Below are positions 54,166-63,496 of a stretch of 64,000 nt of DNA, piece by piece (positions within the stretch are counted from its first letter, which is position 1; the number at the start of each line of letters is the position of its first letter). The stretch is taken from assembly GCF_021560175.1 (NCBI RefSeq), contig NZ_CP091110.1, forward strand, positions 5,086,501 to 5,150,500. The letters run 5' to 3'. The stretch comes from Neobacillus drentensis. Lineage in GTDB: Bacteria > Bacillota > Bacilli > Bacillales > Cytobacillaceae. The notes beneath the pieces are model-generated. The model was not told the DNA's origin. It made no database searches and saw nothing but the letters and a program-made list of their open reading frames with translations. A program made the position numbers and the translations under genes.

Positions 54166-55602
54166 TTATTTATATACATCCCGATCAATTTTTAATTCTC
54201 TTTTCTTAATAAGCTCACTAAACCAATACGCAGATTTCTTCATCTTTCGATTCCGATTTTGTTCCAAATTAATTTCAACAAGACCGTATCTATTTTTAAA
54301 AGCATTCATTGGTGAAACATTATCGGTAAAAGCCCATAGCATGTAACCTACGCAATTAGATCCTTGTTCGACTGCCTTCAATAGCCATTGTAAATGCTCG
54401 CTAATAAATTCAATTCGGTAATCATCCTGAATGATTCGGTTGTCGTTTTTATAGGTAAACTCGTTTTCTACTCCCATGCCATTTTCAGCAATGAACCATT
54501 CAATATTTCCATACTCTTCTTTCATCCGCATCGCCATATCAAACATAATTTGCGGGTAAATCTCCCAGCCCCGAAAAGGATTCATTTTTCTGCCCGGAAG
54601 TTCAAACATCTCATAATAGTAAGCAGGATGAAAGGGAGTTCTCTCATTCCATGCATTGGTTCGAGCTTTTACTCGGTGAGGGAAATACAAATTTAATCCA
54701 ACATAGTCCACGGTATTTTCCTTTATAATCTCTAACTCTTCTTCAGTTGATTCGAAGGCAATTTCATGCTTTTCGAGTAATTCCATTAACTCTTCAGGAT
54801 ATTCTCCTTTAATAGAAGGATCTAGAAAGACACGATTATAAAATAAATCATACATCCTTGCCGCTTCTTTATCATGTTCGGCGGTAGACCTAGAATAGGT
54901 AACTTCAGGATTTAAAATGATGCCAATCTTTGCACCATATTTTTCCTTATATCCTTTCTTCTTGAACAAACGAACCACCTTCGCCGTTGCCAGTGCTTTA
55001 TTATAGTTCCATTGCATCCACTTTTTTGTGTTTTGCTCAAATGGATAACGGATTGCATCTAAATACACTCTCGTTTGGACAACAATCGGTTCATTAAAAG
55101 TAAACCAATGTTTAACACGATCTCCGTAACGCTCAAATACCTTTTCTGCATACCGAACGAATAAGTCTACCACATTCTTAGAACCCCAGCCTCCATATTT
55201 TTCAAACAAAAAGCCTGGCAATTCATAGTGTTCTAAACAAATCATCGGTTCCACACCGTTCTCTATTTGTGCATTAATAACATGATCCATAAACTCTGCA
55301 TATTCCTCGTCCACAGTGATATTTTCATAGTCGATAAGAAACCGGGACCAATTAATTGAGGTGCGATAATGGGTTAATCCTATTTCCTTCATTAATCTTG
55401 CATCTTCTTGGTATCGATTATGAAAATCAGTTGCAATAGCCGGTCCGTAACCATTATGCCAAACATGCTTATTATTCTTATACCAAAGGTCAATATAAGA
55501 ATCCTGTGTTTCCTTTTTCCCAGTCCACCCTTCTGTTTGCCAAGCAGAGGCTGCTGCGCCCAGAATAAAATCGTTAGGAATTTTTATAGTCATTGATTCC
55601 AT
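54166..55602 (-). CDS. GH1 beta-glycosidase, GmuD-like (copy b)
   Basis: A 478-residue GH1 enzyme with acid/base E171 (TFNEP) and nucleophile E373 (FIAENGMG). The C-terminal segment TDNVSPMNAFKNRYGL and the N-terminal LGAAASAWQTEG resemble the phospho-beta-mannosidase GmuD of B. subtilis. The canonical Lys of the phosphate triad is shifted (KNRY in place of QKRY), so phosphate preference is uncertain. RBS is GGAGGAG. It is 23 bases from copy a in the same operon. Confidence 0.88.
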   Translation of the reverse strand: MESMTIKIPNDFILGAAASAWQTEGWTGKKETQDSYIDLWYKNNKHVWHNGYGPAIATDFHNRYQEDARLMKEIGLTHYRTSINWSRFLIDYENITVDEEYAEFMDHVINAQIENGVEPMICLEHYELPGFLFEKYGGWGSKNVVDLFVRYAEKVFERYGDRVKHWFTFNEPIVVQTRVYLDAIRYPFEQNTKKWMQWNYNKALATAKVVRLFKKKGYKEKYGAKIGIILNPEVTYSRSTAEHDKEAARMYDLFYNRVFLDPSIKGEYPEELMELLEKHEIAFESTEEELEIIKENTVDYVGLNLYFPHRVKARTNAWNERTPFHPAYYYEMFELPGRKMNPFRGWEIYPQIMFDMAMRMKEEYGNIEWFIAENGMGVENEFTYKNDNRIIQDDYRIEFISEHLQWLLKAVEQGSNCVGYMLWAFTDNVSPMNAFKNRYGLVEINLEQNRNRKMKKSAYWFSELIKKRELKIDRDVYK

Positions 55603-55625
55603 ATCGTTCTCCTCCTATACATAAA

Positions 55626-55656
55626 ATGGAGATTAGTAATATTACCAATCTCCATC
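55626..55656 (-). terminator. Hairpin between GH1 copies c and b
   Basis: Stem ATGGAGATT (55626-55634) with AATCTCCAT (55647-55655), continuing inward imperfectly, followed on the minus strand by TTTTAT. A partial terminator between two GH1 genes. Confidence 0.7.
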
Positions 55657-55689
55657 TATTTAGGTCCCTAAGATTACTCCAGCATCCTA

Positions 55690-57081
55690 TTATTTTAGAG
55701 AAACACTTTCCTTAGATTCTAAATCTTGTCCGTTCGTAGAAATCACTTTCTTAAACCAATCAAAACTCTTTTTCTTATATCTCTTTAAATCTCTCATATC
55801 GGTTTCACCGCGGTTAACAAAGATGAATCCGTAACGCTTCTCAAATTGACCGCCGGAGCTGATTAAATCAGTTGACCCCCATGTAAGGTAACCAATTACA
55901 TCTACGCCCTCTTCCATCGCCATTTTCATTTGCTTGATATGTTCGCTTAGGTATTCAATCCGATAATCGTCTTCAACCGTATTGTTTTCGTTTAACTTCT
56001 CGCGGACACCAATTCCATTTTCAGTGATAAAAATAGGCAATCTATAGCGCGCATACATATCTTTTAAACATACCCTTAAGCCGATTGGATCGATTGCCCA
56101 CCCCCACTCATTTGTCTTTAAGTTTGGATTAGGAGTCATCCCAGAAATAAGCCATTTACCATCTGCTTTTTCTGCACTAACTGTCTGACTTTGATAGTAG
56201 CTGATGCTTAAATAATCAACTGTATTTTCTTTCAATAATTCAGCATCGCCTTCTTCAAATACTGGCATAATGCCTTTTCTTTCAAGTTCCTTTGTCACAT
56301 ACGTTGGATATTCCCCATGGGCAAATACATCAAAATAGAAATCGACTAACAATTCTTTTGCTTTCATATTCGCAATCGCATCTTCAGGCTTGCATGTATT
56401 TGGATACGTTACTTGATAAGTAACCATCCCAGCCATTTGCCCTTCTTGTACTAGTTCATGAAGGGCCTTTACTGCCTTAGCATGTGCCACAAATGCATTG
56501 TGAGTCACTTGATATCTCAACGCTTCTTCATTTTCGGCACCATCTAGTTTTACACCCCAAAACTGAGGATTCGTTAATACTAAATTTTGCTCATTAAAGG
56601 TTAACCAGTATTTCACCTTATGTCCGTAGCGCTTAAATACCGTTCTTGCATAGCGATCAAATAAATCTACCACTTCTCTTGAAGCGAAACCATTGTATTT
56701 TTCAGCTAATGCCAACGGTAAGTCGAAATGGTAAAGAGTAATGACTGGCTGGATGCCACTAGCTAACATTTCATCAAATAGATCATCATAGAATTGTAAA
56801 CCTTCTTCGTTTACTTCCCCTTCACCATCTGGGAAAATTCTTGACCAAGAAATACTTGTCCGGTATGCATTAAAGCCCATCTCTTGAAAAAGAGAAATAT
56901 CTTCCTTATAGCGATGATAAAAATCGACTGCTGTTGTCCAATCCGATTGACCTTTCTTTACAGGACGGGCATCGACGATGGAAGGACCCTTTCCTCCTTC
57001 ATTCCAAGCACCCTCTGTTTGAAAAGATGTTACAGCGCCACCCCATAAAAATCCTTCTGGTATTACATTTTTCTTTTCCAT
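55690..57081 (-). CDS. GH1 6-phospho-beta-glycosidase-like enzyme (copy c)
   Basis: A 463-residue GH1 enzyme with TFNEQN (acid/base) and FITENGIG (nucleophile). DLISSGGQFEKRYGF carries the Ser, Lys and Tyr that bind the 6-phosphate in GH1 phospho-glycosidases. ATG 57081 is behind GAGAGGGG; an earlier ATG has no site. A candidate operator palindrome lies upstream at 57270-57301. It begins the GH1 triplet. Confidence 0.88.
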   Translation of the reverse strand: MEKKNVIPEGFLWGGAVTSFQTEGAWNEGGKGPSIVDARPVKKGQSDWTTAVDFYHRYKEDISLFQEMGFNAYRTSISWSRIFPDGEGEVNEEGLQFYDDLFDEMLASGIQPVITLYHFDLPLALAEKYNGFASREVVDLFDRYARTVFKRYGHKVKYWLTFNEQNLVLTNPQFWGVKLDGAENEEALRYQVTHNAFVAHAKAVKALHELVQEGQMAGMVTYQVTYPNTCKPEDAIANMKAKELLVDFYFDVFAHGEYPTYVTKELERKGIMPVFEEGDAELLKENTVDYLSISYYQSQTVSAEKADGKWLISGMTPNPNLKTNEWGWAIDPIGLRVCLKDMYARYRLPIFITENGIGVREKLNENNTVEDDYRIEYLSEHIKQMKMAMEEGVDVIGYLTWGSTDLISSGGQFEKRYGFIFVNRGETDMRDLKRYKKKSFDWFKKVISTNGQDLESKESVSLK

Positions 57082-57269
57082 TTTTGTTACCCCTCTCAGC
57101 ATTTAATTTTTTTCTATCAAATTCATCAACAAAACTAACTTTAACGTAACGCTCTAATGGATCGGCTCAAGTGGTTTATTCATTTTTAAGCAAAGATGGG
57201 ATTGTTCTTAATGAGCTTAATATGTTTCTAAAACGCTTCCACGTTCTATTATAAATCTTATTTTAAATT

Positions 57270-57301
57270 TGTCTATTCGTTTTTAATGAAAAGTATAGAC
57301 A
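57270..57301 (-). promoter_or_regulatory. Candidate sugar-regulator operator upstream of the GH1 triplet
   Basis: An imperfect palindrome TGTCTATTCGTTTT ... AAAAGTATAGACA spanning 32 bases. The half-site GTATAGACA resembles GntR/HutC-type operators. The exact 13-mer AAAAGTATAGACA recurs (as its complement) at 63508-63520 upstream of the ABC transporter and alpha-galactosidase genes. Confidence 0.5.
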
Positions 57302-57363
57302 TTTAGTCAAAATGACTACAATATTTGAATTACGTACTATTATCCATATTAGCTGATATACCT

Positions 57364-58695
57364 TTACTTACTACTTACTTTATTATCTACCGCTTCGACA
57401 TTGGAGGGTACAGATGGACCCGCTTGATTCAGAGCTTTGATTCTATAAAAATATCGGCATTCACCTGGAGGAGTATCTTTAAAAGGTACATATGGGATAG
57501 AATCTTCTAGCATATTGTCTGAAATGACCTCCCACGGCCCCTCGGGTTGTTCAGCTCGTTCAAGAATATACTTTTCAGCACCAGCTGCGCCTCTCCATTT
57601 AATCATTTCAGGAGACTCAATCGGTAAAAGTATTGGCGCGTCCGGTTCATCAACTTCAGGTATTGGACTGTTTCTAATTCGATAGGCAGACTCTCTTAAA
57701 AATTGAAGTTTTTCTCTTTCACCCGTGACTTCTCTAGAAGGAAACCCAGGCCAGTTGAAACAAGGATTATTAGGCTCACTAGGTTCACCATGATAATAAA
57801 ATCCACCATCTTTACTATGGTAACGAAGGCTCCAAAGGAGAGCCCCAGCCATTCCTTTTTCTATTCCCGTTTCTAGCACTTCCTTTACTATTTGGGTATC
57901 CTTATGATTAAATTCCCCAATGATAAACGGCTTTTTCCCTTTAGCTAGTTCCACATCTGCGGTAACCCGGCCAACGATGTCATGTCCACGATCGACATAA
58001 TAGTGATTTGAAACTATATCAACATTGGGATTATCTAATGAAGCTTCTGATATCCCATATTTACCGTCAATAATGAGATGATTTTTATCTAGACTTCCAA
58101 TATAGTCCGTGATTTCTGCTGTCCATGAATCAGGACAATCATCTAATTCATTGCCTGTTTCCCAGGCCATAATAGCTTTATCCTCTTTATATGGGACGCC
58201 AGTGTATGAATTTTTGCGATTGATAACATAATGAAGCAGTTGTTTAAAGTCTTCAATTAATTCTCGATCTGTCCAAAATTCAGTTGCTGATTTCCCCCTT
58301 AATGCAGCAAAGTGCTTGATACCGCCAAACCAATCCCAATAATCAATAAAGGGAATAATCAGTCTTACATTATGTTTGTTGGCCAGTTCAATTACCTTAT
58401 CCAAATCCTGAAATAGATCTTCATCAAATTGTCCTGGACCGTAGATATGTGCTTTTCCACTTTCCCCTGGACGAATTCCGCCTTTAATGGAAAACGTATA
58501 CGTCCTTGTGACCTGTCCTCCCATTAAATGGATGGTTTTCAAAGCATCCTCCACTTCCCATGGATCAATACGATGCCAGTTTGGTAATGGATCTTCATTA
58601 ATATGAAGATTGGGTATATTAATAGAAACAAAGCGAAACTCATCTTGGCCATTGAACAACTTATCTTCTTTTCGGGTTATAAAATGTTCCACCAT
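57364..58695 (-). CDS. Intracellular GH5 mannanase-like enzyme with FnIII-like tail
   Basis: A 443-residue protein. The GH5-type TIM barrel (about 1-330) has acid/base E183 (WETGNELDD) and nucleophile E261 (FIIGEFNHK), with RTYTFSIKGG and IDYWDWFGG as in GH5_7 mannanases. The last 90 residues (PDAPILLPIESPE to PSNVEAV) look like a fibronectin type III domain. No signal peptide is present, so it acts inside the cell on imported manno-oligosaccharides. It follows an SGNH esterase gene in the ABC transporter operon. Confidence 0.8.
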   Translation of the reverse strand: MVEHFITRKEDKLFNGQDEFRFVSINIPNLHINEDPLPNWHRIDPWEVEDALKTIHLMGGQVTRTYTFSIKGGIRPGESGKAHIYGPGQFDEDLFQDLDKVIELANKHNVRLIIPFIDYWDWFGGIKHFAALRGKSATEFWTDRELIEDFKQLLHYVINRKNSYTGVPYKEDKAIMAWETGNELDDCPDSWTAEITDYIGSLDKNHLIIDGKYGISEASLDNPNVDIVSNHYYVDRGHDIVGRVTADVELAKGKKPFIIGEFNHKDTQIVKEVLETGIEKGMAGALLWSLRYHSKDGGFYYHGEPSEPNNPCFNWPGFPSREVTGEREKLQFLRESAYRIRNSPIPEVDEPDAPILLPIESPEMIKWRGAAGAEKYILERAEQPEGPWEVISDNMLEDSIPYVPFKDTPPGECRYFYRIKALNQAGPSVPSNVEAVDNKVSSK

Positions 58696-58746
58696 TTCCT
58701 CCTACAGATAGAAACAACTTACAGGTTGCTCCTTATTCATATGAAA

Positions 58747-59883
58747 TTAAAAAATATCCAAATCTATGAAATCAGACATTGCTTTAGCGCCCTGTTTACT
58801 AGGATGCAAATGATCACCTGAATCATAATCTGGTAAAAGTTCGTTCTTTTTTTCAGGATTCTGTGTTGCCGCATCAAAATCGATCACACCATCAAATTTT
58901 CCGGACGTTCTGATCCAGTGGTTGACTGCCTGCCGTTTTTCTTCCTCTAAAGAAGTATTCCCTGCATATCCGCCAAACGGCATAATCGTGGCCCCCAATA
59001 TTTTCATATTGCTTTCATGTGCCCATTGGATGTATTTATGTAGACCATTAATAATTTCTTCCGCCTTAACCGATTTTGAAATCGGATGCGGACCGCAGGA
59101 ATGAATGATGTCATTTACACCATGTAAAACAACAATATACTTAGCGCCCGTTTGGTGGACGACATCTTTCCGAAATCGTTGGATTCCGGCAGTACCATAC
59201 TGAAGGGATTCCGGACTATCATTTAATACCTTGTTTCCGCCGATAGCTTGACGTAATACCCCGATTTTCTTACCCGCTTTTACTAAACGCTCTGCTAAAT
59301 ATCCTGGCCAATCCATAGCAGTAATGGAATCCCCAAAAGTTACTACAGATGAGTATTCCTCACCATTTAAAACATCAACACCTGTTAATAACGGTAAAGC
59401 TGGTTGATTATCCGCCTCTTTAGCAATCGGAAATATAGAAGAATCCGTATAATCCCCCTCTACAGAGGTAAAACACTGGCTGCTTCCTAAAAACGCAGTT
59501 GAAATTTTAGTTTTTCCAGAAAAAAACAGACTAATAGAAATAGACCCTAAATCCACTGTTTTTATGTCTACCTCATCACTCAAAACAACTTCCTGATTGG
59601 GCATGATCATGATAGCTGGCTCTCCATTAAACGTAACCACACGATTTGTGCCCTCTGCAATATCACTATCTTTTTTGGATAAGGCAACCGATACCCCTGA
59701 TAAAAATATTGGTTGATGGCCAAATCGATTCGAAAATTTTAACCTGATTTTGGTACCACCAATGGAAAGTTTAATTCTTGCTCTGAGTGTTTGGTTATTA
59801 AGGTAAAGCGGTGCCTTATTAAAGTCCACGGGGCTAACACTCCAAGACCCTACCCATTTTGGTGTAATCTCTAAATTCTCCAA
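58747..59883 (-). CDS. SGNH/GDSL esterase with N-terminal beta-domain
   Basis: A 378-residue protein. The N-terminal ~190 residues form a beta-rich domain beginning ITPKWVGSWSVSP. The SGNH hydrolase follows, with VVTFGDSITAMDWPG (nucleophile Ser), GGNKVLND, HGVNDIIH and DHLHPSKQG (Asp, His). It is probably an acetyl esterase for acetylated mannan oligosaccharides. TTG 59883 is chosen because GGAGG lies six bases upstream; a GTG 24 codons earlier has no ribosome binding site. No signal peptide. Confidence 0.85.
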   Translation of the reverse strand: MENLEITPKWVGSWSVSPVDFNKAPLYLNNQTLRARIKLSIGGTKIRLKFSNRFGHQPIFLSGVSVALSKKDSDIAEGTNRVVTFNGEPAIMIMPNQEVVLSDEVDIKTVDLGSISISLFFSGKTKISTAFLGSSQCFTSVEGDYTDSSIFPIAKEADNQPALPLLTGVDVLNGEEYSSVVTFGDSITAMDWPGYLAERLVKAGKKIGVLRQAIGGNKVLNDSPESLQYGTAGIQRFRKDVVHQTGAKYIVVLHGVNDIIHSCGPHPISKSVKAEEIINGLHKYIQWAHESNMKILGATIMPFGGYAGNTSLEEEKRQAVNHWIRTSGKFDGVIDFDAATQNPEKKNELLPDYDSGDHLHPSKQGAKAMSDFIDLDIF

Positions 59884-59969
59884 TTTTATCCTCCATTTAA
59901 TTTTTGGCCGTATCAATTTATGATGTGTTTTCTTCACCAGTAAATCCATCTTCACAAGAATCTAGGGAA

Positions 59970-60003
59970 AAGGGTACCTGTTTGAGACCCAACAAGTACC
60001 CTT
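59970..60003 (-). terminator. Hairpin after the binding-protein gene
   Basis: Stem AAGGGTACCTGTT (59970-59982) with AACAAGTACCCTT (59991-60003), one mismatch, followed on the minus strand by TTTTCCC. It is likely a leaky terminator between the binding protein and the esterase gene. Confidence 0.7.
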
Positions 60004-60009
60004 CATTCA

Positions 60010-61278
60010 TTATTTCAAGTTATAATCTCTACGAACTTGATCTGCGAATTTCTTTAATTCTTTAGCAGGATCTAAGTTTTTTAAATTAATATTATCTGTT
60101 ACCGGAACAAACTTTGAATCAATCTCCGAATATGCTGGAATGTATGGAGCAGTCATGACAGTCTTTCCTTCTGACAAAATATTAGCTAATGACTTTGCGT
60201 TTTCTGGAGCATTAGCCATAGTTGTAATCTGGTCAGCATTACGTTTTACAGTAGGAACAGCTGAGATAATCTTCGCTTGAATATCTTGACCTTTACCAGT
60301 TGTTAAGAATTGTAATAATTTGTAAGCCTCTTCTGGATGCTTAGTACTCTTTCCAATTCCAATTGGTAGATAGGCCGCAGGTGAAATGTTTCCGGCTTTA
60401 CCAGCAGGAACCGGTACAATATCCCACTTAAACTTAACGTTTTTATTATATTCAGCCCAATCCCATGGACCTGTAATCTTCATAGCTGCCTTACCAGTCA
60501 TGAATAGGTTAGTCATACCTTGTGATTGTGCACTAGTTGGCTGTACATGATATTTGTTAATTAAATCACGAGCAAATTTAACTGCTTCAATCGTTTCAGG
60601 TGAGTCGATAATGACCTTTTTACCATCTTGACTTACAAGTCCACCGCCATTTGACGTTAGTAGAAGACTTAAATAAAAGTTTTCAATCCCAAATTGAGTT
60701 GTTTTTCCATTTTCAACCTTTGTTAATTTCTTTGCAGCATCTAGGAAATCATCCCAAGTCCAGTCATCCTTTGGATATGGTACGCCTGCTGCATCAAACA
60801 TATCTTTGTTATAACCAATCATTTGTGTAGAAGCATCACGGATTAAGGCATATTGTTTGCCATCAACTTGTCCTAATTCAAGAACATTTGGCATATATTC
60901 ATCTTTATTAATTTTTCTATCCGATAAATCCATTAAAACACCTTTTGAAACAAATTGACCCATAGCAGAAGGCTGAAGCCATACTAAATCAGGCTGATCT
61001 CCACCGGCAGACATGGTTAAAAATTTGTCATTGTACTTATCATATGGTGCATAAACTGGCTTTACTTTGATACCAGGGTTTTCTTTTTCAAATGCTTTAA
61101 AGATTTCACCTTCCAGTTTCGTTCCTTCTGGGTTATTGTTCCATGTTAAGATTCGAAGTGTTACATCTTCGGAATTGCCACTTGCAGAATCTGACTTGGA
61201 GCCGCATCCTGTTAAGAAAACGGATAGTGCAAAAACAAGAGATAAAAGCAAAATTCCTAATCCTTTTTTGTTCCTCAT
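60010..61278 (-). CDS. Sugar-binding lipoprotein of the mannan-type ABC importer
   Basis: A 422-residue family 1 solute-binding protein with signal peptide and lipobox LTGC. ATG 61278 (behind GGGGGTAAC) is chosen because MRNKKGLGILLLSL is a proper signal start; the 22 residues upstream are hydrophobic but lack a ribosome binding site. DVTLRILTWNNNPEG opens the mature fold. It is encoded downstream of its two permeases. The neighbouring mannanase-like, GH1 and GH36 genes suggest (galacto)manno-oligosaccharide binding. Confidence 0.9.
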   Translation of the reverse strand: MRNKKGLGILLLSLVFALSVFLTGCGSKSDSASGNSEDVTLRILTWNNNPEGTKLEGEIFKAFEKENPGIKVKPVYAPYDKYNDKFLTMSAGGDQPDLVWLQPSAMGQFVSKGVLMDLSDRKINKDEYMPNVLELGQVDGKQYALIRDASTQMIGYNKDMFDAAGVPYPKDDWTWDDFLDAAKKLTKVENGKTTQFGIENFYLSLLLTSNGGGLVSQDGKKVIIDSPETIEAVKFARDLINKYHVQPTSAQSQGMTNLFMTGKAAMKITGPWDWAEYNKNVKFKWDIVPVPAGKAGNISPAAYLPIGIGKSTKHPEEAYKLLQFLTTGKGQDIQAKIISAVPTVKRNADQITTMANAPENAKSLANILSEGKTVMTAPYIPAYSEIDSKFVPVTDNINLKNLDPAKELKKFADQVRRDYNLK

Positions 61279-61376
61279 GTCATTGTTACCCCCTAGGTAA
61301 TTTAAAAATATGTTAATCAGAAAAAATGAATTAGTATATTTCATTTTTCCAAAGTGAAACCAAAGTGTAGAAATCT

Positions 61377-62261
61377 TTAACCTTTACCACCTGTGGTAGC
61401 AATACCCTGGATAAAGTACTTTTGGCCTACAAAGAATAGGATGATTAACGGTAAGATAATGAGTACACTTGCAGCCATCATAGGTCCCCATGAGATGATT
61501 AAGGCACCTTTAAATTGCAGAATTCCTAAAGCGAGCGTATACATTGAATCATCATTTAGGTAAACTAAAGGCCCCAGGAAATCATTCCAAGTCCACATAA
61601 AGCTTAATAAAGCAACCGTTATAACGGCTGGAACTGATAATGGTAAGATAATTCTCCAGAAGATCCCGAATGTCCCGCACCCATCCAAAAAGGCTGATTC
61701 TTCCAATTCTTTTGGTATGGTTTTAAAGAATTGACGCAGCATGAAAATGAAGTATGCGTTTCCAAAAAAGGCAGGAACAATTAGAGGTAAAAACGTATTA
61801 ACCCACCCAAGCTTAGAAAAAATCATATAGACTGGAATCATGGTTACTTGAGGTGGCAGCATCATTGTTGCTAGCAGTAAAATAAACCATACATCTCTAC
61901 CTTTCGCCTTAATCCGGGCAAACCCATAGGCTACTAGGGTAGAGGATAGAACAGTTCCAAGAACGGTTAATAGTGTAACTATAATCGAATTCCAATAGTA
62001 CCTCCCAAAATTAACCATTGTAAAAACATCTTTATAGTTTGAAAACTTCCATGTTTCAGGAATAATAGTTGGCGGGAAACTTAATGCTTCACTCTCCGGC
62101 TTTAACGATGTTCCAAGTAACCATAGGAATGGAAAGATAAATACAATCGATAAGCCAATTAACAGAGCATAAGTTACAATTCTTTCAATAATTCTCCCTT
62201 TTTTGATACTTCTCTCTTTTTTCACTTTTACTTTCGGGTTTACTTTGGCAGCTAATTCCAT
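61377..62261 (-). CDS. ABC sugar permease, MalG type (mannan-type importer)
   Basis: A 294-residue six-helix permease with the EAA loop EESAFLDGCGTFGIFWRIIL. ATG 62261 follows GGAGGAATAAGG; a TTG seven codons earlier overlaps that site and is rejected. It lies directly after the MalF-type gene. No ATPase gene is in the operon. Confidence 0.92.
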   Translation of the reverse strand: MELAAKVNPKVKVKKERSIKKGRIIERIVTYALLIGLSIVFIFPFLWLLGTSLKPESEALSFPPTIIPETWKFSNYKDVFTMVNFGRYYWNSIIVTLLTVLGTVLSSTLVAYGFARIKAKGRDVWFILLLATMMLPPQVTMIPVYMIFSKLGWVNTFLPLIVPAFFGNAYFIFMLRQFFKTIPKELEESAFLDGCGTFGIFWRIILPLSVPAVITVALLSFMWTWNDFLGPLVYLNDDSMYTLALGILQFKGALIISWGPMMAASVLIILPLIILFFVGQKYFIQGIATTGGKG

Positions 62262-62282
62262 CCTTATTCCTCCCTCCTGCAA

Positions 62283-63167
62283 TTACTCATCGAACTCGTA
62301 GTAAACTTTCTTACCAAATACTTTAAATTGAATGACAGTGAAGATTAAGATAATAATGAACAAGATCCATGCAAGGGCGGAAGCATATCCCATCTTAAAG
62401 AATTTAAAGGCATCTTGATAGAGATAGAACACATAGAAAAGTGATTTATAGTTTGGTCCACCATTCCCGCTGCTGACTACATATGCCTGCGTGAATACTT
62501 GAAATGAGCCAATAAGACCCATAATTAAGTTAAAGAAGATAACGTTTGAAGTCATTGGTACAGTAACATTCCAGAATTTTCTGAGTTTTCCTGCCCCATC
62601 TAATTCTGCTGCTTCATATAAACTAACTGGGACACCTTGGAGACCAGCGAGGTAGATAACCATTCCTCCACCTGCACCCCAAAGACTCATAATAATTAAT
62701 GATGGTTTTACCATTTCTTCACTTAATAACCAATTAGAAGTCGGTAAATGGAAGAATTCTAAAATAGCGTTTGCAATACCAAAGTCAGGTTGGAAGATTA
62801 ATATCCATAAAAGGGAACTAGCTACTGTTGGCACCAATGATGGCAGATAAAATATGGTTCTAAATACTCCCATAAATTTCACTTTGCTATTTAATAACAC
62901 AGCTAACAAATACCCAACTACCAAACCAAGAGGAACACCTAAAACGGTATAAAACAATGTATTCCATAACGATTGCCAGAATAATGGGTCATCTGTGAAT
63001 ATCTTCTTGTAGTTTTCTATTCCTACCCAATTGGCTGTTCCAAGTCCTGAATAATCAGTAAAGGACATGTATAAAGAGTAAATCATTGGTCCAGCTGTAA
63101 AGATAAAGAAACCGATTAACCACGGTAATATGAACATATAGAATAGAAATGTTCGTGATTTATTCAT
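62283..63167 (-). CDS. ABC sugar permease, MalF type (mannan-type importer)
   Basis: A 294-residue six-helix permease with EAA loop YEAAELDGAGKLRKFWNVTV. It is the first gene of the mannan-type operon, divergent from the alpha-galactosidase gene. RBS is GAGGGCGGAAG. It pairs with the MalG-type protein to form the pore for the binding protein encoded two genes downstream. Confidence 0.92.
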   Translation of the reverse strand: MNKSRTFLFYMFILPWLIGFFIFTAGPMIYSLYMSFTDYSGLGTANWVGIENYKKIFTDDPLFWQSLWNTLFYTVLGVPLGLVVGYLLAVLLNSKVKFMGVFRTIFYLPSLVPTVASSLLWILIFQPDFGIANAILEFFHLPTSNWLLSEEMVKPSLIIMSLWGAGGGMVIYLAGLQGVPVSLYEAAELDGAGKLRKFWNVTVPMTSNVIFFNLIMGLIGSFQVFTQAYVVSSGNGGPNYKSLFYVFYLYQDAFKFFKMGYASALAWILFIIILIFTVIQFKVFGKKVYYEFDE

Positions 63168-63213
63168 CTTCCGCCCTCACTTTCCTGTGTTTTTCATTAC
63201 ACTAAACATATTC

Positions 63214-63227
63214 TGTAAACCTTTTCA
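63214..63227. promoter_or_regulatory. cre-like site upstream of the mannan-type importer
   Basis: TGTAAACCTTTTCA matches the cre consensus at 13 of 14 positions, the central G being C. It lies 47 bases upstream of the first permease gene, close to the spacing at the LplA-type gene. Confidence 0.45.
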
Positions 63228-63496
63228 TTTGTGATAAAAAAAATAAATCCTCCTCTCTTAATTTAGTAAGTTATTAATTCAGCTGTAATAAAGGTTTGCT
63301 ATATGTAAAGCAACCTTGTTACACCTATTAGAATATAAAAATAAAATGTAAGAAGGTTAAGCGTTGAAAGCCTTGCCAACTTTAATTTTATCTTAACTCC
63401 ATTTTTAGTTTTTAGCAACTTGTTTTTAAAGTTATTTTAACTAAATATTACTTTAATAATTAAGTAACTTACTTTGTGTTTTCATTATAAACTCCT

